Shown: positions 1-11,324 of the stretch, piece by piece
How positions within the stretch are numbered: the stretch's first letter is position 1
How the letters are laid out: each line of letters starts with the position of its first letter
Assembly (NCBI GenBank): GCA_012295275.1
Contig: CM022679.1
Span: 20,340,342 to 20,404,341, forward strand
Length of the DNA stretch: 64,000 nucleotides
Direction of reading: 5' to 3'
Origin: Chrysomallon squamiferum
Taxonomy: Eukaryota; Mollusca; Gastropoda; Neomphalida; Peltospiridae
The notes under the pieces: model-generated
The model's input: only the letters and a program-made list of their open reading frames with translations
The model's database searches: none
Told to the model about the DNA's origin: nothing
Program-made: the position numbers and the translations under genes

Positions 1-1708
1 AATTCCTTGAATGACAATATCACACATTATTCACTACAGTATTTTGTAAAACATGCAATCTGGTACTGATTCCTTCAGAATGACAATATCAGCAGTGTAA
101 ATGGTTCAACGATTTGTTTTTTCTGACTTGCCAGCTTATCTAAATATAACTCAGCCTTTTTTTAATGTTATTTTCTAAGAGAAGTGGACAAAACTCTGGA
201 CATTTTTGGGTCAGTACTGAAATAATTCATAACCTCAGAAAATTGTTACCCAAAGTCACTTTAATGCCAAAACAAGATTAACACCAATGTTTGTGTTTTA
301 AAGAGGTTTGACAATACTGTTTAAATCAAATACAAATAAATAAAACAGCCTTTTTAATAGAAATAATTTCACTTTAACTAGACTGCTACTTCAAAAATAA
401 ACTTGACTTTAAATAAAATGTTTAGTTTTATGCTGTACAGTAAACAATTTCACCTGAACTAAACGTAAGGGTTTCTCATGAAACCCCTACTTGACAATGT
501 TTTGGATCTTCTTGACCGACGATACTTATAAGTGTCACTCAACATGTCTGGTGGTGGTGGTGGTGGTGATGTGCGAAGTTGTTTCTGCCAAAATGTTTAA
601 TAAGTGATTATTTTACTAATGTTTGCTGTTATAGCATTTCTTTACAGTAGTAATACAGCATGAACACGAGAGAAAAAACAACAAACCTATTTGCATACTG
701 TCTTATTCTTACTGAACTATTTGCATATTAATTACATATTTGAGAAACAAAATCAAAGTTGACAAAACATTTATTTTATTTATAGGATGATTACATTATT
801 TAACATAAATTTTCTATTAATGAAATGACATACTCCCTTTGTGACAATAAATAAATTAAAAAAATTATAGCTGTACCTTTCTTTTTCTTTGTGTTCTCTC
901 TGGAAAGAAAATAAATTACAAAACATTTCTTTAATGAGTTCCTGCTAACAGTGCAGTCTACCTTATCTAACACAGATCTACAATAAAAGGCAGTCTAACA
1001 AAACAAGCAATGTTTGGTTTCTACAAATTTTCACCTCAGTAAAACACATAATGGAAACCTAACAAAACCAGAATCTGTCTATTCTGAAAACTGGATTTTC
1101 TTTCTTTCATTTCTTTTCTTGTTTTAGATTTACATCATCTGATAATAATTCTCATTTTTCAAACTATTCTAAACCATTAGTTTTTCTTAAAATAAAATAT
1201 ATAATAATACAAAAATAATATTTACTTTCACTGCATTTTTTCATGCCCTTTAATGTGTCTTCTGAAAATACAGAATGTTATATTTAATGTTTATGATTAA
1301 TACTGTAAAGTTAGATTGAAAGAAAAATTTATATTAAAACTTTTATTATTATTTGGAAAGGTAAATTCAATTAAGGAGGTTTTCTTTCAGTTATTTGGTA
1401 TTTTTGTCCTAAAAGAAAACAAAAATTGTCGTATAAAGTATCACAGATCTTATTTAGCAAGATGACCATGCAAAGAATTACTTGAATGAGTTTTAAAAAT
1501 ATAATATTGATTTGTCTTTTAAGATAATTCACAAGGAAATTATTTTAGAGGTAATACAGCTTGATAAAGGCTGGTGCCTGTATTAAACCTAGCATCATCA
1601 TTACCATCATCATCAAACTTTATACCTTAAAGGATGCTATTGCACTGTGCTTAGTGACTTAGTTTGACTTAATCCTGCCACTGGTAATACTCTGTAACTG
1701 ACCCTTAC
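1..1708. other. AT-rich non-coding stretch, no gene seen
   Basis: No convincing open frame or splice-bounded exon is visible. Two small structures stand out. An imperfect direct repeat has the pattern ATTCCTT..GAATGACAATATCA at about 2-21 and 69-91. A short inverted repeat at 469-486 has 7-bp arms, GGGTTTC and GAAACCC, around TCAT. Simple-sequence arrays are scarce compared with 6-43 kb. Confidence 0.6.
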
Positions 1709-2604
1709 ACTGACATCTCTTTATAAAAACTAGGCTTTGTAGTACCAAACAAATATATGATATTAACTGACATTTCTTTATAAAAACTAGGCTTTGTAGT
1801 ACCAAACAAATATATGGTATCAACTGACATTTCTTTATAAAAACTAGACTTTGTAGTACCAAACAAATATATGATATCAACTGACATTTCTTTATAAAAA
1901 CTAGACTTTGTAGTACCAAACAAATATATGATATCAACTGACATTTCTTTATAAAAACTAGACTTTGTAGTACCAAACAAATATATGATATCAACTGACA
2001 TTTCTTTATAAAAACTAGACTTTGTAGTACCAAACAAATATATGATATAAACTGACATTTCTTTATAAAAACTAGACTTTGTAGTACCAAACAAATATAT
2101 GATATCAACTGACATTTCTTTATAAAAACTAGGCTTTGTAGTACCAAACAAATATATGATATCAACTGACATTTCTTTATAAAAACTAGGCTTTGTAGTA
2201 CCAAACAAATATATGATATAAACTGACATTTCTTTATAAAAACTAGGCTTTGTAGTACCAAACAAATATATGATATCAACTGACATTTCTTTATAAAAAC
2301 TAGACTTTGTAGTACCAAACAAATATATGATATCAACTGACATTTCTTTATAAAAACTAGGCTTTGTAGTACCAAACAAATATATGATATAAACTGACAT
2401 TTCTTTATAAAAACTAGGCTTTGTAGTACCAAACAAATATATGATATAAACTGACATTTCTTTATAAAAACTAGACTTTGTAGTACCAAACAAATATATG
2501 ATGTCAACTGACATTTCTTTATAAAAAACGATATCAACTGACATTTCTTTATAAAAACTAGACTTTGTATACCAAACAAATATATGATATCAACTGACAT
2601 TTTA
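1709..2604. repeat. 57-bp minisatellite, about 16 copies
   Basis: Fourteen full 57-bp units start at 1709 and every 57 bp to 2450. A 30-bp deleted unit (2507-2536), a 56-bp unit (2537-2592) and a terminal fragment follow. Each unit reads ACTGACATTTCTTTATAAAA, then CTAGRCTTTGTAGTACC, then AAACAAATATATGATATMA. Units differ at only one to three positions, mainly R in CTAGRCT and M in GATATMA, so the array is young. Because 57 is a multiple of 3, two minus-strand frames stay open for 313 and 279 codons. In the 19-residue frame the two main variable sites change amino acids (Asp/Tyr and Ser/Pro), which argues against a protein. Confidence 0.95.
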
Positions 2605-2860
2605 AAATATTATAAATTACACTAGTAACAAATAAAGTTGTTTTCTGAGTTTTTTAAATTTCATAAAAAAAAGAAGCAAAATCAGTTCTTTAAAAACAAT
2701 TCATAAAATAGAATTAAAAATGTATATTTACTTTCTTTTGGTTGAGATCTTTTAGATTGGCCTGAAAATCAGTAATGTTAAAATGAAATATATTATTATT
2801 AATTTTCATGCTAATTATCATATTTATTGGGGAATTTCTTATGCTAAGATATCTGGTCAA
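2589..2860. repeat. Diverged direct duplication, copy A
   Basis: The sequence matches 3505-3860 in collinear blocks: TCAACTGACATTTTAA.ATATT, TTTTGGTTGA, AAAATCAGT..GT.ATGTTAA, GCTAATTA.CATA.TTA and GGGGA.T..CTTATGCT. Divergence and indels are substantial, so this is an older duplication. Copy A abuts the minisatellite, whose unit ends in the first block. No coding sense was found. Confidence 0.7.
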
Positions 2861-3504
2861 GGCTAATACTAATAGGAATAAACATAAACACAAACATAAT
2901 AAGGATAATAATAATAATAGTAAATCTTTCACACTTGTCAATTTGGAAAATATAAATGAAATGAAGATCAAATATTAACAAGCACTAAAAATAATTTACA
3001 TAGTTAAATGCACAATTATGAATTAAAAAAGAACATGAACCAAACATAATAACACAGCAATACAAATTGCCAACTGAAAAACAAAATATTTGCTAAGGTA
3101 GATTGGCAAAGATTATTTTTTGAGAATATAGCAGGCTGTTCACATGCAATCAGTACATGATAAAACTGGCTGTGAAGGTTTATTACCAAACTGAAGACAG
3201 CAAGGGAGTCATCTGGCACACTTAAACATGTTGTTACTGAATGACAAATGGTCAGAAGAAAAAATATGACCACAGGCCTTGAAATTTAACTTCAAATACT
3301 TGCTCCTATAAATAAAGCATTCAGATCTGGTTAAATGCCACAAGGCCATTTACATCCAGTTTTTATTTAACAGTTTACCTACAACAAACTCTTATTTTTT
3401 TATTCTGCGGTTATGGAGTTTCAGTGTTGTCACTTAAGCAATGGGGTATCTGAGAAGTTTTGCCCTAATCCTCAACTTGATAACAGTCTAAAACCTAACA
3501 CATC

Positions 3505-3860
3505 AATACCTCTTTATAAGAAATCAACTGACATTTTAAGATATTTAAATGTTTTTCTTTTCTTTCTTTCTTTTTTTAATTAGATATTAAAAAAAGGAGG
3601 AAAAAAAAAAAGAGAAGCAAGAGAGAAAGAAAAGAAAGACATTTCTGTGCAAGATAAATATAAAAAATTACTTTTCAAATTTTTTTTTTTTTTATAAATT
3701 ATAATAACCAAAAATTGTTACTCACTGTTTTTTGGTTGACCTTTCTTTCTTGGATGGTTATCTAAAAATCAGTTAAGTGAGTGATGTTAATATTAAATAT
3801 ATAATCTGAGAAGGTCTGCTAATTACCATACTTAGTGGGGACTGACTTATGCTGCAGTTT
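3505..3860. repeat. Diverged direct duplication, copy B
   Basis: This is the partner of 2589-2860. It begins CTCTTTATAAGAAATCAACT, matching the CTTTATAAAA and ATCAACTGACATTT parts of the 57-bp unit, but as a single unexpanded copy. A purine- and pyrimidine-rich insertion (about 3548-3640) separates the first block from the TTTTGGTTGA block. Copy B probably preserves the state before the minisatellite expanded in copy A. Confidence 0.65.
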
Positions 3861-5935
3861 AACTGGGTTTCACTGTTTCAAGAGTTTTCTGTTATGTTCG
3901 ACGTTTGTAGAAATGACACTGGTTTCCCAATAAAAATAAAAATAGTACTTTTATCACTATCAGCATCTATCCAACATCGACTTCAGTACCCGTGGTTTGT
4001 ATTTGTGTACCTCCTGTTTCTGTCAACCATATCTCTGTGGGATTGACAGATTCTGATACCTATATAGTGTAGTATTTTATATAACATTGTATATTATTAA
4101 AATGAAAATTCATTTCAGTTTTGCCATCGCAAGTGCACAAAAATCATCCAGAGATTAAGTGAAAACTTTTAACGCTTTTGAATATAAAATTATTACTAAA
4201 ATCCTTATAGTAACCATTAATACGATGTTTTTTGCGATAATTTTAATTTTCTTTCCGAAAGAGGTAATAAACATTAAAATGTTTGAAATAAAAAACTTAT
4301 AAAATGAAATCGTAGCAAAAACGAAAACGTGGATCATAATGGTTCGTAAGCATGCATTTTCTTTCCGATTTATTTTTCGACTATCTAATGACAATAATTA
4401 CGTGCGAGAGAGATCGGTAAAATATTAGAAGCTGACAACAAGAACGAACACTGCACAGATGAGAACGCAAGAGATTTTCAAAACGTCCCGCCATATTTCT
4501 TCTTGATTTTTTTTTTTTTTTTTTTTATTTTTTTTTTTTTTTTTTTTGTACACTGGTCGTTTATGTAGAACAGACGTCGGTTATCAGTCATATGTCAGAT
4601 TAAATATTATCCTAACCTATTTTTTATTATTTTTAAAAAAATTTTAATGAAACTAATCTAAACATTTACCCTTCTTTATATATAAAATAATTAATAAGAA
4701 GTGGTATTTTAGATACACAAATAATTATATAATTAAATATTTAACTAACTAACTAAATAAATAAATAAAACTTTATTAAATATTTAACCTAAATATTTAA
4801 ATACATTTTTCACAATTTTCTAGTAGTTCTCGAATTAAAGAAATATAAATAAATCGTAAAATTTCTTGGCAAAAAACTAAAGTTTGTGAAATATTAAAAC
4901 GGCATTATGATTTTAAGTTCTAAATAAAGTTATTGTTGTATTTATTAATTCTTTCTATTTAAATAAATTATTTACTTCCCAGTTCTATTTCTTTAGTGTT
5001 TTTGTTTCCATTTTCATTTCTTATCAAGTTGTATATTACAACTAAACGCTTACCTTCTTTTGTAAGAGCCATTTCTGAAAAGATTAAACCAGTTATTATT
5101 AAAACAATTCATCAATTGTCTTACCATGACAACAGCGTTTCGATTGGTTTAAACTAATGACGTTGAAATGAACCACATCGAGCATTAAAACAAATCTTTC
5201 AGCGGTAAGCGATTTTAAAAGACAAGTTACGGCCATTTAAATAGGATGTAAATACGGGTGAACAAAAATAAAATTATAATGAACAGAATAATAAATTATA
5301 AATACAATGATTTACTTGTTTTGCAGAGAAATGTAACCATTTATTATTTTAATATGAATATAAATTCAGAGATTCATACTTATAATCAAAACAAAACAAA
5401 AAGCTCTTCGATGGTCAGCCTGCTTGACGTCATAAATATGAAATGCTTTCTGTTTTATATATTTAACATAATGGAATCAAAGTTGAATTGAATTTTAAAT
5501 ATTCATAAACATATATTATTATTTCTTATAAACCTTTAGTGTACTAAATTAAATACAACATTTTATGAATTGCCAACTCTAGAATTAAATTTCGGTCACA
5601 TGCTAAAGTAAAATAATCTAATAGGTCATCATTTACTAATTACAGGTAGGTATATTCGTAATATACTAGTCCAAAGAGAGATATCTGAAATAAGATACTT
5701 ATTATATCACTTACTCAAAACCAAGAGAAATCGTAAACTATTGTAATATTCCATCTGGACAAGAAAGTCAAAAATTATCAAGGAGAACATATTTAAATAT
5801 ACTGACAAAAAGTTTACAGTTACCAATAACAAACTGAAAAGTCATAAGACTACACATTCAGATTTACCTACAGCAGGCTGACAGTTATGAGGGGCGGGAC
5901 ATGTCAGGTAAGATAATTTATAAATTCTACAAGAT

Positions 5936-5936
<1 letters not shown>
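3861..5936. other. AT-rich non-coding stretch, no gene seen
   Basis: No supported gene was found. The stretch contains a nearly pure T tract at about 4507-4548 and AT-rich low complexity at 4620-4860. Short open frames here (3849-4046, 4155-4394, 5258-5491) look like chance: they are AT-driven and show no recognisable motif or splice context. Confidence 0.55.

Positions 5937-6006
<70 letters not shown>
5937..6006. repeat. Perfect (AG)n microsatellite, about 70 bp
   Basis: This is an uninterrupted AG array, one of nine AG/CT arrays in the left 41 kb. Eight of the nine fall between about 63 and 78 bp. Confidence 0.97.
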
Positions 6007-6010
<4 letters not shown>

Positions 6011-6119
6011 TTGAAAAAAGTTACTTGCCTTTATTCAGACATACGCAGGATGAATTTGTTTTTTATTTGTCTGTTTGTTTGATTGTTTATTTATTCATTC
6101 ATTCATTCATTTGCTTATT

Positions 6120-6960
6120 TGAATTTCAAAGTGAATGAATCAAGGACTGCAGGAATGTCAATTTTAATGTCTGTGTGCTATTTCAAAAGTGCCAGTCCGT
6201 TCAAACTGTCTGAGGTACTTTTCACAAGTCTGAGTCCACTGATGCTTCTCTTTTGCTAGTGGAAGCATGGACAACAGTCGCAGGTTCAGTGCTGCAAGAC
6301 GGCAGAGATTGCGGCAGGCTCCGACACTGCTTGCTTTCTCTTTTCTGTTCTCAGCTTAACACGCAACGATGAAATCCTGTCTGGAGTTCATTCAGATTAC
6401 CAGACAAAACTTGAACACCGTCTGGGAGATGAAATACTTCTCAGTTTTTCACCATTTTCTTCTATAACAATGAGCCTATAATGGACAAGTTGGGCATTTT
6501 TGAAGCGACCTGCTAGATTCAGAAAGAATGGCACTGAGATGCACGGTAGTACTCCTCAGACATCTTTGCTGGCTGGTTCTGTCGGCATGTTTGTCTGTTC
6601 AGACTGGTATTGCTATCTCTTAGCCGATTCTTATCGCCATATCCAATGATTCAGCAAACCAAGATATGAAACTGACTTCAAATATCGTTCAGAGCACTGG
6701 TTACTTCTGACTGTAAGCATCGGCAGTGTCCCTCGCTTTCTTCCGCAGGCTCACAGAAAGTGGCTCGATGTTCCTCAATCAGTGACAAACAACACGAGGA
6801 AGTCTGCTCTTGTGACTGTTGTTTTCAACAGCCGGCACCTTTTTATTATATCAGCGTCCCACTTGTGGTCGTTGTAACTTATTAAAACAACGGTAGACAA
6901 TTCCATTTGCCTTGGCCGTTATAGATTAGTTGATTGTGTCCCTTCAATTGATTTAGCTAT
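6120..6960. other. Balanced-composition island of unknown nature
   Basis: About 840 bp of visibly less AT-rich, non-repetitive sequence lies between simple-sequence blocks. No long frame is open on either strand. It could be a decayed mobile element or gene fragment, an untranslated exon, or a distal regulatory element. A poly-A tract follows at about 6992-7011, which would also fit the tail of a retroposed copy on the + strand. Cross-species alignment is needed to choose. Confidence 0.3.
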
Positions 6961-7926
6961 CTCTCTCTGTAAATTAACCAATCATATTTATAAAAAAAAA
7001 AAAAAAAAAAATGTACTAATGTATTTCTGGTACTGAATTAAAAACAACAGTTAAACCCCTTTAATTTGCTTTGACATTAATACATGTATTAAACGTAAGA
7101 ATAGTACACACAATCGGAGACTGATGTTCATTTCTCTCTACAGAAATACTTCAGTTCATGTCAGTTATATTATATCGCAATGATGTGAGTGCTTTGAAGG
7201 CTGTATTTTGTTTTTAATTTTATAATAAATAACAACAACAGTAATACTAATTAGAAGAATATGACCATAAGCTGCTATTCGTTTGAAAAACTGGATTCTT
7301 AATTCTAGTTTTAATCGTTATTTATATAGTTATATCGGTTTATACATAAAACTGTACTAATTTTGTTTACATTAATGGTAGTTATTGTTGTAGAAGTAAC
7401 AGTAGTCGTAGTACCAATAGTTGTAGTGTTAGTGGTAATGTAGTAATAATAGTATTAACAGTGACATGTCTTTAACTCATAAGGCTAATAGATGAATTCT
7501 GATTTAATAAACATAATATTTTTTCTTTTTAAAAGTTGAAAGACATACAAAGCTCCCTATAAAACAAATGATTTGCAGATTTTACGTTTTTAATATTTAT
7601 TTTATTCTATTTTATTTTATTTATTTATTTATTAAAATTTTTCTCATTTATTTTATTTTTCTTAGTTCATCTTTCTCTTTATAGATTGAAATCATTTCAT
7701 TTTGTAAGTTACATCTATCACAAATAAAATGCGCATCGTCTGATTTTCTCAAGTTTTACAGCCTCTGGTGATATTGTGACAATGGCACCCCATTTGATCG
7801 CAGTAACAACAAAACAAAATCAAAATAACTTATGATTAAACAACAACAACAATAATAATAGTAATAATAAACACAGAATTATATACACAGGCAGTTCTGT
7901 TTTAAATAATAATAATAATCAAAATT

Positions 7927-8050
7927 TTATTCCAAATCTTAGAACCGTGGTTAAAATAATAATAATAATAAAAATATATATATATCATGGTGACCTGTTT
8001 TGGAGCAAGCCCACTGAAGAAGAAAACAGAGGTTACCCAGGCCTCGTTGC
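7927..8050. repeat. Dispersed repeat, copy 1 (SINE-like length)
   Basis: Two blocks are shared with 8676-8791: T-ATCCAAATCT...CGTGGTTAAA, then CACTGAAGAAGA.AAACAG and GGTTACCCAG.CCT.GTTG. A short AT-rich run separates them in both copies, (AAT)n here and poly-T in the other. Two collinear copies within 750 bp imply a repeated element about 120 bp long. A tRNA-like A or B box was not convincing, so the class is open. Confidence 0.65.
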
Positions 8051-8364
8051 TTCCAGTTGCAGGGTCCCAGAAATGCGCATCCACCACAGATTTTATACCT
8101 AGATGAAGAAGAAGAAATAGTTCTGTACAACCTACTTGAGATTAGTACGCTCAAAATGGAGTTTTAATTGAACTAACATGGATTTTGCAAGTCATGTTTG
8201 TTGACTAGCGTGAACGTGGAAAGCAAACGAAAGCAAACTAAATTAATCCATCAGGGACAGGCCTTTGATGTGTGCTGTCTTCTACACGCTTAATAATAAT
8301 TAAGTGTTCCGAAATGACCTGTTTTAGTCTAGGACAAACGGACTGCCTACCTCAGTTACGTCGT

Positions 8365-8365
8365 A

Positions 8366-8410
<45 letters not shown>

Positions 8411-8438
8411 GTTATTATTATTATTATTATTATTATTA
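8365..8438. repeat. (ATT)n microsatellite
   Basis: A trinucleotide array with one GTT interruption. Many similar ATT/AAT arrays occur from 8 to 39 kb. Confidence 0.95.
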
Positions 8439-8542
8439 AATAACAGTTTATTTTGTATTCTTATCTTTATTATTATCGTCAGCATCATTTTATGGTTAAT
8501 AATTTACTTATGCTTAAGATAATATTAAATTGTTATTTATTT

Positions 8543-8585
8543 ATAATATAATATAATATAATATAATATAATATAATATAATATA
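8543..8585. repeat. (AATAT)n pentanucleotide array
   Basis: About eight perfect units of the pentanucleotide. Confidence 0.95.
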
Positions 8586-8675
8586 AAAATTTATTTAGAA
8601 ACCATTCTGGTCATGGGGCAGATCTGTTATGAAACTAATGAAGCTTAACTACTTTAGTCCACGTTGCTTGGAAAT

Positions 8676-8791
8676 TATTATCCAAATCTGTCGTGGTTAA
8701 ATTTTTTTTTTTTTTTTTTTTAATTGATGCTGATCTGTCATGAAAACAAGTCCACTGAAGAAGATAAACAGTGGTTACCCAGACCTTGTTG
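8676..8791. repeat. Dispersed repeat, copy 2 (SINE-like length)
   Basis: This is the partner of 7927-8050 in the same orientation. The block from CCACTGAAGAAG to CCTTGTTG (8752-8790) differs at only a few positions. The leader block TATCCAAATCTG..CGTGGTTAAA also matches. The internal spacer is a poly-T run at about 8701-8721. Confidence 0.65.
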
Positions 8792-9189
8792 TTGATAATC
8801 ATCATCATCATTGCTAAAGGTCCCCATAACAGTTAAAGCTTAACGGCCCAAAAATGTAAGTCTGTTGCCATTGTTCAGACCAGTTACGAGCTGCCTGAAA
8901 TAAAAAGAATGGAGAATAAAGTAACTGCTCAACAACACAGTGAAAATAATAATAATAATAATAATAATAATAGTCCCGAAAATCAATTATCCGAATTTTC
9001 CAAATGGTATTAAAAATAGCACCAATATTAATATTAACAATGTTGAATAAAATAAAGAACTAAGTTCACTTTAAATTCACAATGTGGAATAACGTAATGA
9101 ACTAAATTTGCTTTAAACTGACAGTTTTTACAGCAGATTGAGATTGTTTTGCCGTGTTTGTATAGTGCTAAATCTTTTTTAAAAAACCC

Positions 9190-9440
9190 ACCAAAAACAG
9201 AACGTTAAGTTGACTGCCAGCGCCCGGGACATGCCCAGTATACTGCGCCCCCTGATCCTAGGAAATTAGCCATTCCTGAGCCCCTTCCGCTTACCAGTAG
9301 TGAACCTAAGAATTTTGCACCCGGGGACAAGCGCCCCTGTAGCCCAGCCTACGCTATGCCCCTGAGAGCACGCACAGCATGAATGCACACGGAGTGTGAA
9401 CAAACATACTGGCGAGCTGGAGGTTCTCTACCCGCGGCAA
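9190..9440 (-). mobile_element. GC-rich fragment with a transposon-end-like terminus
   Basis: The sequence is strikingly GC-rich for this window. On the minus strand it runs inward from CAGGGGCATAGCGTAGG (plus-strand 9348-9364). Ends of the CAGGGGCG.AGC type are common on non-autonomous DNA transposons in invertebrates. A similar end, CAGGGGCGGAGCTAG, lies at 17433-17447 on the minus strand. Neither has a matching opposite end or visible target-site duplication, so these would be fragments. No transposase sequence is present. Confidence 0.25.
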
Positions 9441-9853
9441 ATAGACGAGGGTATATAACAAATTCATCTTTGAATTTATAATAGTAAAAATTGCTGGTGT
9501 TGTTATTTTTTTATTATTCTGTTGTTGCTTCTGCTGCTACTACTACTGCTACTACTACTACTAAGACAGACGGATTTGGTGATGTATTAGAAATCATTGA
9601 CAGTCGAAAACCATGTAATATTTTCACTTGCCTTGTAAGTATAACAGATATAAACATCCATAATATCTTGTTCGTTGATATTCTCACATTATCATTAATA
9701 TTCCGTACGAGATATAGAAAAAATTATTAACACACACACACACGCACACGCACACGCACTCGTACACACACACAGACACTTGTATTGTTAAAAGGTCATT
9801 TTTATTGCATTGTATCGACGTATTTTTTCTTTTTCTTTTATCTTTTTCATTTA

Positions 9854-9868
<15 letters not shown>

Positions 9869-9914
<46 letters not shown>
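9869..9914. repeat. Poly-T tract, 46 nt
   Basis: An uninterrupted T run preceded by TTTTC repeats. A retroposon inserted in minus orientation is one possible origin, but no body is recognised. Confidence 0.9.
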
Positions 9915-9915
<1 letters not shown>

Positions 9916-10205
9916 GTCTAAAATAAATAAATGAACAAATAAATACATAAATAAATAAATGAAAAGACAATAAGATGGGAATCTTCTTTTGTGTAATAAT
10001 AACAGTTTCTGTTGCCTCTTCGGTATGCTCCCGTTTGTTACACATCCCATTTACCAAACATCTTATAACAAAACAGGTCATGGCTGAATGAAATGCTAAT
10101 CACACCTAGTATACAATAAAGGGTTCATCTGATAAATACATGTATATAAATATATACATATATACTATTATAACTATACAAACCAAGTACCTAAGTACAT
10201 AAAGA

Positions 10206-10250
<45 letters not shown>

Positions 10251-10294
10251 CGTACGTATGTATGTATGTATGTATGTATGTATGTATGTATGTA
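10206..10294. repeat. Compound (TA)n(TGTA)n array
   Basis: A dinucleotide TA run grades into a TGTA tetranucleotide array with two CGTA variants. Open frames on the minus strand rich in Tyr, Ile and Thr come only from this array. Confidence 0.95.
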
Positions 10295-10796
10295 TATCGG
10301 CACCAAGTCCATAAAAATGTATTATTATTATTATTATTTAATTATTGTATATAGTAATTGAATTAAATGAAAAACACTTGGTCGCGATTACTCTTCCATT
10401 AATAATACAGGCGTTTGCTTTCCTCAGCCGTGTAACAAATGGGAGACAACCTCACTTTCCCTTCCAGACGTTCTATGGACATGACGAATATTAATAACAA
10501 TACATGACTGTCATTAATACATTCACAAACTATTTTATTATATAACTTCACTTTCGTAGCAAGGGGCAATTCAAATTTTAATAGAATTACTAGAATTGCT
10601 GTCCTTGTATGCAGACTGGAAAGAAGAATTAAGGTATGCTGAAAGTATCTTCACAAGCAGTCCAGATGTAATAGAAGTTTAATCAAGATTATAAATACAT
10701 ATCTTTAAAGCAAGCAACTACAAAACTGCGGTAATTGTAAGTTTAATAAGTGTCTATTTCAAGCCGATTTGTTATTTTTAGGCACCAAAGACAAAC

Positions 10797-11139
10797 TCTA
10801 TATCTGTCTGTCTATCCGTTAGTCTATCTGTCTATTTGTTGTCTATTTCCTTAACTATCAATGTATTTCTGTGTGTGTGTGTGTGTGTATCCATTTATCT
10901 CTATCTGTGTTCTTCTCTGTCTGTCTGTCTGTCTACCTATCTATCTGATTGTTTGACTACTGAACATCAAATCTTCAGTTCTGAGAAAAATCTTTGCCTG
11001 CCTCGGGGCCACAAAGGGGTCTTGTACCGCTTGGCAGAATTTCTCTATGAGTCCCTGCTTATGTATGTATGTATGTATGTATTTATGTATGTAAGTATGT
11101 ATGTATGTATGTATGTATGTATGTATGTATGTATGTATG

Positions 11140-11170
<31 letters not shown>

Positions 11171-11290
11171 GTATGTATGTATGTATGTATGTATGTTTGT
11201 ATCTATCTATCTAGCCATGTATGTATCCACCTATTTATTATCTATATATCTATCTACATGTCTACTTATCTATGTATCAGTCTACCTCGG
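10797..11290. repeat. (CTGT)/(CTAT) and (TATG)n arrays with a unique spacer
   Basis: CTGT/CTAT tetranucleotides and a short (GT)n run occupy 10797-10945. A unique 100-bp spacer with balanced composition lies at about 10950-11060. A TATG array follows at 11059-11202, and degraded CTAT units continue to 11290. The 162-codon open frame at 10836-11324 (Met, Tyr, Val, Cys-rich) is produced by these arrays and is not a gene. Confidence 0.9.
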
Positions 11291-11324
11291 AATCCCTTTC
11301 TCTGATATTTTTATTTATTTTTAA

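Noticed and set aside
1659-2600. 313- and 279-codon minus-strand open frames with a 19-residue repeat
   Set aside because: They are the translation of the 57-bp minisatellite. Two frames are open at once and the variants are replacement changes.
8800-8940. tRNA-derived SINE head near the second dispersed repeat
   Set aside because: No convincing A or B box could be placed.
10836-11324. 162-codon plus-strand frame rich in Met, Tyr, Val and Cys
   Set aside because: Produced by TATG and CTGT tetranucleotide arrays.
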